NCBI RefSeq assembly: GCF_963665245.1
Contig: NZ_OY762267.1
Span: 2,480,001 to 2,544,000, forward strand
Direction of reading: 5' to 3'
From: an uncultured Paludibaculum sp.
Lineage (GTDB): Bacteria; Acidobacteriota; Terriglobia; Bryobacterales; Bryobacteraceae
DNA length: 64,000 bases
Below the pieces are notes generated by a model. It was not told the DNA's origin. It saw nothing but the letters and a program-made list of their open reading frames with translations, and did not search any database. The position numbers and the translations under genes were made by a program. Positions 48,555 to 56,332 of this stretch are shown here, one piece after another. How positions within the stretch are numbered: the first letter of the stretch is position 1; the number at the start of each line of letters is the position of its first letter.

Positions 48555-50509
48555 CCACCCGGAACCCGGTTAACGTCTGTATTTTCTGTGGTGGTCGTGG
48601 AAGCGCCGCGTTGATCCGCGAGTTGCTGCGGCGTCCGGACATCCAGCTCAGCCTATTGGTGAATGCGTACGATGACGGGTTGTCCACCGGTGCACTTCGC
48701 GAATTCATTCCGGGCATGTTGGGGCCGTCGGACTTCCGGAAAAACCTGTCCTATATCCTGGATTTCTATTCTCCTCAGCAATTCGGGTTGCTGCGTTTGT
48801 TCGAGTATCGCTTGCCCGAGGGGTTCGATCAGAATGGCGCGGAGGGATTCAAGCAGTATGTGAAGACCGGGGATGATCGCACGCTCGACGTTCAATTGCG
48901 CTCCCTCTTCGGCGATCTGGAGGCACGCACGCGGCAGCAGGCCCTACGAATGCTTCGTGCGTTTTTCAAGTACCACGCGGCGAGCGACGCTCGCCAGAAG
49001 CTCACGTTCAACGACTGCTCGCTGGGAAATCTGCTGTTCGCGGGCAGCCATATTCTCTGTGGGGGCGATTTCAACGCCGCTACCGCCATGCTATCGGAGC
49101 TAGTCGGGTCGAAGGCTCGTCTAATTAACGTCAGCGAGGGCGAGTGCCGTACCCTGGTCGGCTTAAAGGCTGACGGCACCTTGTTGGGCTGCGAGGGACA
49201 GCTCGTCGGCAAGCAATCGCCGGTGCCGATCATCGACACATTCCTCCTGGGCTCCACGCCGGAGCCCGCCGAGTGGCAGGAAGTCGCTAACACTTCGGTG
49301 GACGAGAAGGCACTTTGGCTGAGAAGCCGCGAACTGCCAGTCAAACCATCGGAGGAGGCGCTTGCAGCACTGGCCGCGGCGGATGTGATTCTCTATGGCG
49401 CGGGCACCCAACACTCGTCCGTACTTCCGAGCTGCCGCATTGCGCGCGAAGCCATTCTGAGCAGCCCGGCGCGGATCAAGGCTCAGGTGATCAACCTGCG
49501 GGAGGACCACGACATCCAGGGTTTGAGCGTAACCGATCTGGTGGATCGTGCTCTGTTCTATCTGGACGATCCCTCCAATGCGCGCCGTGGGATCACGCAT
49601 TTTCTCTACAACGCCTCCGGAGAATCGTGCAATGCTATTCGCCTGGACCCGTCGAGGCTCGATAGCGGCGAGAAATATAAAGGAGCGACCGCCGTCGGCG
49701 GAAGCTTTGAGAATTACGTCAAGCCCAATGTGCACAACGGCTACGCCGTCGTCGACCAGTTGCTGCAACTGCTGCGGAGCGCCGGCAGGGAAGCGGCGGA
49801 AGGGCTCGACATCTACCTCGACCTGGTGGGGCGAAATCTCGCGTTGGAGTCGATCATCGACGAGTTGGCGGAGTTGCCGGTCCATGATAGGGTCGGACCG
49901 GTCTCGGTGTTCCTGAGCGGCGCGAAAGTGCCGTCCGGCTGGACCAATAGCCGGGTTTTGTTTCACGAGAGCGCTTTCGAAGGTCCAAACGCCGAAGTTT
50001 CCTTCCTGCGCGAGTGGTTGTCCAAGCGGAGCAGCGAGTATCTGGTTACAATGACCGGCGATGGCGAGTACCGGTTGGGGGACATCGTGCCGGCAGTGGA
50101 GGTCCTGCGAGCGGCTAACTACGGGGCGGTGCTGGGCTCTCGCCTGCAGAGCCGTCTTCAGTTCCGGACCTCGCTTCGGGCTGCGTATGGGGAAAGCGGC
50201 CTGTTGTTCCATCTGAGCGCGATCGGGGCTTTCTTGACCTCAGCCGTGTTCGGCCTGCGATTTAGTGTCTTTATCTCGGACCCACTTACGGGGTTCCGGG
50301 TTTATCGGCGAAACCAGCTTTCGGCCGAGTTCCAGAAGGCCCTCTCCGAGCGCTCATCCGACACGGCGATCGGAGTGATGCAGCGTCTTCTCGAATGTAA
50401 TGTGGAGATCGCGGAGATTCCGGTCGTCTATCGTACGTTCACTGGTTTTACGGACGCAAAATGGCGATTCCGGCGCGGGCTGCGCAACCTCTTTCGAGCG
50501 CTATCATGA
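48551..50509 (+). CDS. CofD/YvcK-like domain fused to a GT2-like C-terminal domain
   Basis: 652 residues. Residues ~7-440 resemble the CofD/YvcK family: VCIFCGGRGSAALIRELLRR, LLVNAYDDGLSTGALREFIP, GPSDFRKNLS and AADVILYGAGTQHSSVLPSC line up with known conserved blocks. CofD transfers a phospho-organic acid from a nucleotide-activated donor; YvcK binds nucleotide sugars. The last ~190 residues read like the second half of a DPM1-type glycosyltransferase (YLVTMTGDGEYRLGDIVPAV, YGAVLGSRLQ, FISDPLTGFRVYRRNQL), without that family's N-terminal nucleotide-binding half. I know of no characterised protein with this fusion. ATGA overlaps at both ends couple it to its neighbours. Confidence 0.78.
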   Translation: MTTRNPVNVCIFCGGRGSAALIRELLRRPDIQLSLLVNAYDDGLSTGALREFIPGMLGPSDFRKNLSYILDFYSPQQFGLLRLFEYRLPEGFDQNGAEGFKQYVKTGDDRTLDVQLRSLFGDLEARTRQQALRMLRAFFKYHAASDARQKLTFNDCSLGNLLFAGSHILCGGDFNAATAMLSELVGSKARLINVSEGECRTLVGLKADGTLLGCEGQLVGKQSPVPIIDTFLLGSTPEPAEWQEVANTSVDEKALWLRSRELPVKPSEEALAALAAADVILYGAGTQHSSVLPSCRIAREAILSSPARIKAQVINLREDHDIQGLSVTDLVDRALFYLDDPSNARRGITHFLYNASGESCNAIRLDPSRLDSGEKYKGATAVGGSFENYVKPNVHNGYAVVDQLLQLLRSAGREAAEGLDIYLDLVGRNLALESIIDELAELPVHDRVGPVSVFLSGAKVPSGWTNSRVLFHESAFEGPNAEVSFLREWLSKRSSEYLVTMTGDGEYRLGDIVPAVEVLRAANYGAVLGSRLQSRLQFRTSLRAAYGESGLLFHLSAIGAFLTSAVFGLRFSVFISDPLTGFRVYRRNQLSAEFQKALSERSSDTAIGVMQRLLECNVEIAEIPVVYRTFTGFTDAKWRFRRGLRNLFRALS

Positions 50510-51177
50510 AGTGCGCCGACACGGCGCTCCGCCACCTTTTGTTCGATTTCGACGGTACGTTGGTGGATTCGGACGCACTCCACGAGGCCTGCTTCCGCTC
50601 TACCTTATCCGAATTCGAGCCTGAACTGCTATCCGGCTTTGTCTACTCACGCTACAAGGGAATGGTCACGCGCTCGGTATTCGCAACGCTGGGAATCGGC
50701 TCCGAAGAGCGGAACCAGTTCCTAACTACGGAGAAGCAGCTCCGGTATCGAAATGAGGTGGCAGCAGGGCGATTACAATTGGTACCTGGAGCGATGGACA
50801 TTCTGGTTTGGGGACAAACAAACGGTATGCGGCAGTTCATCGTAACGGGCGGGAGCGGGCGCGCTCTGCACGACGCGATGGAAGCAACGCGGATTGGCGG
50901 TTTCATCGAGGGATCGGTCACGGGCGATGACGTAAAGCGGGGCAAGCCGGCGCCCGATTCCTATCTTGAATGTATGCGGCGGTTTGGCCTGGCTGCGGGA
51001 GAGTGCCTGGCAATCGAGGATGCTTTGGCGGGCGCGCGCGCCGCGCGGTCCGCCGGGCTGAGAGTTGTGGGCATCCGCGACGCCGAAGTGGCCGGGGCGT
51101 GCGATATGTGGTTTGCGGGCTTGCCCGAGCTGCAATCGGAATTATCGCGAATCGTTTTGCTGGGGCTGCGCGGATGA
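50506..51177 (+). CDS. HAD-family phosphatase
   Basis: 223 residues, beta-phosphoglucomutase/GPH subgroup. Motif I LLFDFDGTLVDSD (nucleophile Asp near residue 12), motif II FIVTGGSGRAL, motif III Lys in VKRGKPAPDSYLEC and motif IV AIEDALAGARAARSAGL. The cap domain lies between motifs I and II. Substrate is likely a sugar phosphate made or used by the neighbouring nucleotidyltransferase. Start ATG overlaps the previous stop (ATGA), and its own stop overlaps the next start. Confidence 0.9.
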   Translation: MKCADTALRHLLFDFDGTLVDSDALHEACFRSTLSEFEPELLSGFVYSRYKGMVTRSVFATLGIGSEERNQFLTTEKQLRYRNEVAAGRLQLVPGAMDILVWGQTNGMRQFIVTGGSGRALHDAMEATRIGGFIEGSVTGDDVKRGKPAPDSYLECMRRFGLAAGECLAIEDALAGARAARSAGLRVVGIRDAEVAGACDMWFAGLPELQSELSRIVLLGLRG

Positions 51178-51938
51178 AGGTCTGCGCAGTGATCCCGGCT
51201 GCCGGACGCGGAACCCGCCTCGGCGTCGATGTTCCCAAGATCCTGGTGCCCATGGTGCCCGGCTGCACGATTTGGGATGTGCTTAAGCGGAAGCTCTGGG
51301 CGGTCGTGGACCACATTCACGTAGTCCTTTCGCCGTCGGGTCTCCCGCAATTCGAGGCGATACTGGGTAGCGACGCCGATCGTGCTTCGGTATCGACCGG
51401 GGTTCAAGAGACGCCTACCGGGATGGGCGATGCGGTCTTTTCCGGGGTGCCGGTTTGGGAGAAAGCGGACGATCTTCTGGTGATCTGGAGTGACCAGGTC
51501 CACGTTTCGGCGCAGACGCTGGGCGACTGCCTACGTGCGCACGCGGCGGGAAACAAGCCACGGCTCACGCTCCCGGTAGTGAGCATGCCGGAGCCTTACG
51601 TGGAATACCGTTTCGACGATCGTGGCTGTCTGCTGCGGGTATTGCAGTCGCGCGAAGGAGACCAGTGCGCGCCCGGTGGCTACGGCGATGTCGGCGTCTT
51701 CCTTCTCTCCACCGCCGGACTGCCGAGGTTGTGGGATGAGTATTGCGCCATCACACAGCCAGGAACGGCAACAGGTGAGCGCAACTTTCTTCCGTTTCTG
51801 GTTTACCTATCCAGTCAAGGTTGGGAGGTCGGACGAGTGGCCGTAACCGACCCGAACGAGGCACGCGGCATCAATACTCCCGAGGACCTCGCATTTTTCC
51901 AGTCCCTTTACTCAGGGGAGGGCGCGCCGCCACGGTGA
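51174..51938 (+). CDS. Sugar-phosphate nucleotidyltransferase
   Basis: 254 residues. VIPAAGRGTRLGVDVPKILVP is the G-x-G-T-R-x6-P-K signature of NTP transferases; DDLLVIWSDQVHVS supplies the metal-binding Asp region and GVQETPTGMGDAVFSGVPVW the sugar-side loop. It makes an NDP-sugar or another NDP-activated metabolite for the operon. The NTP and sugar specificities cannot be read. ATGA overlap with the HAD gene; the epimerase gene follows by 16 bases. Confidence 0.88.
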   Translation: MKVCAVIPAAGRGTRLGVDVPKILVPMVPGCTIWDVLKRKLWAVVDHIHVVLSPSGLPQFEAILGSDADRASVSTGVQETPTGMGDAVFSGVPVWEKADDLLVIWSDQVHVSAQTLGDCLRAHAAGNKPRLTLPVVSMPEPYVEYRFDDRGCLLRVLQSREGDQCAPGGYGDVGVFLLSTAGLPRLWDEYCAITQPGTATGERNFLPFLVYLSSQGWEVGRVAVTDPNEARGINTPEDLAFFQSLYSGEGAPPR

Positions 51939-51954
51939 TGCGCATCGAGGAGCT

Positions 51955-52866
51955 ATGAACAAACCTGTCCTGGTTACAGGCGGCGCCGGATTTATCGGCA
52001 GCCACTTGGTGGAATATCTGATCCAATCGGGATATCCGGTACGCGTGCTGGATGCGTTGGTTTACGGGCGCCGCGAATGGGTCCATCCGGACGCCGAATT
52101 CGTGCAAGGCGATATCTGCGACCTGGATACGTGCCGCGCTGCCGCGCGCGGCGTGTCGGGCGTGTTTCACATGGCGGCTATGTCGCGGTCTGCCCCGTCG
52201 TTGGACAACATCGATGTGTGCACGCAGTCGAACATCGTGGGCACCCAAAACGTGCTCATCGCGGCGCGCGAGGCTCGCGTTGACAAAGTCGTGTATAGCG
52301 GCTCATCGACCTACTACGGGAGCCAGCCGCCGCCGCACCGCGAATACGAGACCCCTCCGGAGTTTTTAAACCTCTACGGCCTGTCGAAACGGGTTGGAGA
52401 GCAATACTGCCTGCTCTTCGACGAGAAGTTCAACGTTCCTACGATTGTGCTGCGATATTTCAACGTATATGGTCCGCGGCAGCCGAAGACGGGGGCGTAT
52501 GCTCTTGTGCTGGGGATCTTTCTGGCACGATGGGCGGCGGGCGAGCCGCTCGAAATCCACGGCGATGGGTGTCAACGCCGCGATTTTGTCCATGTGCGCG
52601 ACGTTGTCCGAGCCAATGTCATGGCGTTTGAGAGTGCGCGTCGGCACGAGATCTTCAACGTGGGAAGCGGAACCAACACGTCCATCAAGGAGCTCGCGGA
52701 CATGATTTCGGCAGATCAGGTCTACGGTCCGCGACGTGGGGCGGATGCGCTGGTCACTCTCGCGGACATCTCTCGCATTCGCGAAGCGCTCGGCTGGCAG
52801 CCGCAAGTCTCCTTCGAAACGGGAGTCCGCGAGCTGATGGCGCAGACCAAGCAGGAGGTCGATTGA
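51955..52866 (+). CDS. NAD-dependent nucleotide-sugar epimerase/dehydratase
   Basis: 303 residues, extended SDR of the UDP-glucose 4-epimerase type. VTGGAGFIGSHLVEYLIQSG is the GxxGxxG site, SSTYYGSQ and YGLSKRVGEQYC give the Ser and YxxxK catalytic residues, and LRYFNVYGPRQPKTGAYALV and RRDFVHVRDVVRANVMA are conserved substrate-side blocks. It acts on the operon's NDP-sugar. The final LGWQPQVSFETGVRELM is standard for the family. Confidence 0.92.
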   Translation: MNKPVLVTGGAGFIGSHLVEYLIQSGYPVRVLDALVYGRREWVHPDAEFVQGDICDLDTCRAAARGVSGVFHMAAMSRSAPSLDNIDVCTQSNIVGTQNVLIAAREARVDKVVYSGSSTYYGSQPPPHREYETPPEFLNLYGLSKRVGEQYCLLFDEKFNVPTIVLRYFNVYGPRQPKTGAYALVLGIFLARWAAGEPLEIHGDGCQRRDFVHVRDVVRANVMAFESARRHEIFNVGSGTNTSIKELADMISADQVYGPRRGADALVTLADISRIREALGWQPQVSFETGVRELMAQTKQEVD

Positions 52867-52900
52867 CGCCAACGGCTGCGTATGTACGGGATATGGCTTG

Positions 52901-54553
52901 ATGACGGCCTCCGCCGCGACAAATCCGGGCATAACTGGCAGCAGCGTGTTCTCCCGGTTTGCGATGGGTCTGGCGCTGGTTGCGTTCGTGTTTCTCTTTC
53001 GCATGCCAAACGCTTTCCTGGATCGCGAACTCAACGTGGATGAGTCTCAGTTCCTCGCGCAGGGCATGAAGTTCGCTGAAGATCCGGTTCCCTGGCGCGC
53101 GGTTGATGGCACCGGCGGCGGGCCCGTCGACTCCTATGTGGTGACTCTTTTTCTGCTCGCCGGCTTCAAGCCCAGCTATCTCCTTGTCCACCTGTTGGCG
53201 AACGCAATTGTTAGTTTTCACGTGGCGTTAGCATACGCGACGATTCTGCGTTTCACCCACCTTGCGCGCGCGGTTCTGGCAGTGATTCCGATTGCGATAA
53301 TGTACAGTTTCACGTCAAACGCCGAGTTCCTGCACTACTCGAGCGAACTTTTGCCGGTGTTGTTCTTGTCGGCCGGTTTCTACCAGGTGGTCGTTTGGTG
53401 GACTGACGGTGCCAAATCACAAACTCCGGCGAGGCTCGCTCGACTCTTTGTTGCCGGGTTCGCATTGGGGATAGCCCCATGGTGCAAGCTACAGGCGGCG
53501 CCGATCACCGCTACCCTCGGAGTTCTTGTCTTGGGGTCCTTGGCCGCCAATGGGGCGCCAGCGCGTGGAGCACGCGAGCGACTGATGTGCGGGGCTGCTT
53601 TTCTCGGTGGCGCCCTAATTCCGAGTGCCGCGATCCTCACGGTCGTTGTCCGCGGTGGGGTGATGCACGATTTTTGGAATTCGTACGTGCTTCAGAATGT
53701 GGTCTACGCCGGAGGATGGAGCATCGAGGTTGCGCTGAAGAACCTCAGGCGGGGTTGTTGGAACGCGGAGGTCTACCCGCTGGTTCTATGCAACCTGATC
53801 GCGATTGTCTATTTGCTCACCCTGGGCCACCAAAGGATCAGAGCAGCCGGCCGGAGAATCGACCCTTGGCAGTTGGTTGCGGTGCTGGCATATACTGGCT
53901 CGGCGTTCTTTGCCCTCTGCCGCCCGGCGCTCGGTTGGTTGCATCACGCGGTTTTCGTTGTTCAGCCCATGACTTGCTTGTTCGGCGTTTTGATTGCACC
54001 GATGCCTGGATTCGCGATGTCGCGGCCGGGTGGCGCGCGATCACACCGGACGGCAACAGGCGTGGGGTGCGGCCTCATTGTTGCGCTCGTTTACGCCGTA
54101 CTCGGCCTACGCTATGTCGTATATGCGGACTTCGCGCTGCGGGACCGGAAGTGGGACCGTTCGGACCCGAGCGTTAGGATTGTCGAGGAGGTGAAGGGTC
54201 TTGCGAAAGATCACCCCGTCAGAAGCCTGGCCATATGGGGTTGGACACCTGCGATCTATGTTCGAACCGGCATTCCGCCCGCGACGCGCGATGCGATCGG
54301 GCACTATGTAATTACACCCGGTCCGTTCGTGTCCTACTTCCGTAATCGGTTCGTGCGCGACTTGCGCGACAAAATGCCCGACGTGTTCATAGACACGGTA
54401 AGTTCGTCGCAGTTCATCTGGTCCTGGACGGAGAATGACGGTTACGAGTCCGATGCGGAATTGAAGGGCTTCATCGACCGCAACTATGTGCTCACGCGAC
54501 AGGTTGTTCTTGCTCGGGGATCGAAGCCCGTCAGGATCTTCACGAGAAGATAG
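52901..54553 (+). CDS. GT-C-type membrane glycosyltransferase
   Basis: 550 residues, roughly 10-12 transmembrane helices and a soluble C-terminal third. The first periplasmic loop contains RELNVDESQFLAQG; an acidic D-E pair there is the catalytic site of PMT/ArnT-like GT-C enzymes that use polyprenyl-phosphate sugars. WWTDGAKS and GVMHDFWNSYVLQNVVYAGG are other loop segments. It likely transfers the sugar loaded by the GT2 enzyme to a lipid, glycan or protein on the outer face of the membrane. The in-frame TTG just before the ATG is less likely. Last gene of the sugar operon. Confidence 0.8.
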   Translation: MTASAATNPGITGSSVFSRFAMGLALVAFVFLFRMPNAFLDRELNVDESQFLAQGMKFAEDPVPWRAVDGTGGGPVDSYVVTLFLLAGFKPSYLLVHLLANAIVSFHVALAYATILRFTHLARAVLAVIPIAIMYSFTSNAEFLHYSSELLPVLFLSAGFYQVVVWWTDGAKSQTPARLARLFVAGFALGIAPWCKLQAAPITATLGVLVLGSLAANGAPARGARERLMCGAAFLGGALIPSAAILTVVVRGGVMHDFWNSYVLQNVVYAGGWSIEVALKNLRRGCWNAEVYPLVLCNLIAIVYLLTLGHQRIRAAGRRIDPWQLVAVLAYTGSAFFALCRPALGWLHHAVFVVQPMTCLFGVLIAPMPGFAMSRPGGARSHRTATGVGCGLIVALVYAVLGLRYVVYADFALRDRKWDRSDPSVRIVEEVKGLAKDHPVRSLAIWGWTPAIYVRTGIPPATRDAIGHYVITPGPFVSYFRNRFVRDLRDKMPDVFIDTVSSSQFIWSWTENDGYESDAELKGFIDRNYVLTRQVVLARGSKPVRIFTRR

Positions 54554-54630
54554 CTGAGGCTGGCTGCACCAGTCGCCGCCGCGCCACAGGCGGCCGGGGT
54601 TGCGCCGGGAAAGGGCGCCTGGGCCAGGTT

Positions 54631-54778
54631 GTGAGCGCAAACCCCATCCTGAAGGCGTCCTCCATGTGCCCCGCTGTGAAGTCATGGGCACGCGCGGACC
54701 TGAGGCTTAGGCGAAATGGCGGGAACTGATCGCAGAGCAAGAGCGGCGCGGTCAAAGTGTGGCGGCGTTCCGCCGGGC
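54631..54778 (+). mobile_element. IS66 left-end fragment
   Basis: GTGAGCGC followed by AAACCCCATC, then GCGGACCTGAGGCTT and GGCGGGAACTGATCGCAGAG, match the reverse complement of the IS66 right end and start of tnpA at 58684-58803, with a short deletion after GTGAGCGC and several substitutions. It stops abruptly at CGCCGGGC, where the DUF6807-tail repeat begins. Confidence 0.8.
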
Positions 54779-54850
54779 TGATTCATCCCGGTGATGCGGC
54801 GACGGCCCCTATCGCGGACCTGTACATCAGGTACGAAGCGATAAAGTTGG
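54779..54850 (+). pseudogene. DUF6807 C-terminal fragment
   Basis: Encodes IHPGDAATAPIADLYIRYEA then IKL, matching IHPGDAATAHIADLYTKYEA of the intact gene at 44492-45442. The stop codon TAG has become TTG. Only the last ~24 codons are present; the junction with IS66 sequence lies just upstream. Confidence 0.85.
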
Positions 54851-55107
54851 GGACTGGCTGCGTCCGTGCCCTTGTGATCACGGCTCGATGCAATAGCTCG
54901 AGCCGTGATTGCTGTTTTGGGAGCGACCACAACGCGGGTGGAGGTTCGGTTTTCAAAGAGCTTTTGCAGGGCCCGCGTGAGTCGGCGCCCGCGACGAACT
55001 GTTGTCAGGTATTCAGGTTAGGTGGTTGGCGTTGGGTTTGTTGCCTCAGTAGCGCGGGTTTGAGCGCGTGAGGGGAGGCGTCGCGTGGTCGCGATGGCCC
55101 GTAGTTG

Positions 55108-55450
55108 TTGGCTTTGGTCCCTCCGGAGCAGTGGATTGTGTCTCGTGCCGGGCGGCGTCTGGAGATTGATGGCTTCGTTTGGCAAGCGGCGTGAGTCCTG
55201 GCGGCTTGCATTGGCTTTGATCCCACAGCAGTGGTGGATTGCACGTCGCTTCGGGTGGCATTCGGGAACTGATGGCTTCGTTTGGTGAGCGGTGTGAATC
55301 CGGGTGGTTGGCGTTGGCTTTGATCCCGCAGCAGCGGTGGATTGCACGTTGCTTCGAGCGGCGTTCGGGGACTGATGGCCTCGTTTGGAGAGGAGAGCGA
55401 ATCCCGGCGGTTGGCGTTGGCTTTGATCCCACGGCAGCGGTGGTTTCTAC
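55108..55450 (+). repeat. 103-bp tandem repeat, about 3.3 clear units
   Basis: Units starting TTGGCTTTG(A/G)TCCC begin at 55108, 55211, 55314 and 55417 (partial), exactly 103 bases apart; a more diverged copy starts near 55032. 103 is not a multiple of three, and the same sequence appears in all three frames of the opposite strand. The apparent long minus-strand open frame here is therefore not a protein. Confidence 0.9.
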
Positions 55451-55667
55451 GTCGGGTTTGCGGAGCAGACCCCGGGCGTCCTCGTTTTGAGGCCTTGCCA
55501 TGTCGACCAGCGTGTTGGCCTGCCGGATCGCCGTTCCTCTGTCGTCGTTCATCCTTTTCACCTCGCTGTGAGTTGTACACAGGCGAACCAAGCGTTTTTG
55601 CGGGCTTCGGCTGTAAGCGACTGATTTCAGGGTGAAGATAGTTCCCAATTTCGCGAACCGCTCTCGG

Positions 55668-56290
55668 CGGACGGAGCAAAACGGGCGAGAAGTGGGGATT
55701 TTGGGGCGCTAGGCCGAACGGTCTGGGGCGCTGCCTTGGCGAATCAGGATGGGTTGTGTCCGGCTGACGGCGTTGCTGTGTGCGGTGTTCGGACTCCGCC
55801 CCGACGCCTGAATCGACCGCCCCACCGAGTTGCTGGGAGGGGCACCTCTGTTGCCGAAGTCCCGACCGGCTTGTACACCACCACGTGCGTCAACGGCCCT
55901 GCGCCCCTCGGCTCTGCACTGACGCACGTAGGGGTGATGTCTCCCAGCGGCATTTGTGGCGGATGGAATCAGGACCGCCCAGCATGGTTATGCTGTCGTT
56001 GGAGGCTTGTGCCCCCTGAGAGACGGCAAGCGGATCCACGGTGAACGGAGACTGGGCTTGAGTTTGGCGCTCCCTATCTCTTGTACGTCACGTTTCTTTC
56101 GTGATGTTGGGAGCTTGGATAAGTCAGTGGGGTGACTCCTTTCCGACCGCCCCTTTCGACCCCTTTCCCGACGCAGTATCTGGGTTTAGAGCCGCAACGC
56201 GGCTGGCATTTCGCATTGGGGACCGCGGCGATCTGTATTCTGGGGCAGGAGCAGGGTGAGCCCGCAATTGTGGCCTGGGACCGCAAGGCA
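55668..56290. other. Intergenic region between repeat module and IS66
   Basis: No supported gene. It contains an inverted repeat ACGTGCGTCA/TGACGCACGT (55883-55892 and 55920-55929) with a 27-base loop, which could be an RNA hairpin or a binding site. Confidence 0.45.
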
Positions 56291-56332
56291 GTGAGCGCTA
56301 CGCGAACCCCAGGTCCTCCGACCCGACAGCCT

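Larger units (their letters stand above)
54779..55667 (+). repeat. Direct repeat module, copy 2
   Basis: Same order as copy 1 (DUF6807 tail, 11-bp terminator hairpin, shared non-coding block) but longer because of the 103-bp tandem units in its middle. Together the two copies flank 46 to 54.7 kb in direct orientation. Confidence 0.88.

Noticed and set aside
55005..55679. 224-codon minus-strand gene
   Set aside because: It spans the 103-bp repeats, which are read in three different frames along its length; composition is Pro/Arg/Ser-rich with no start signal.
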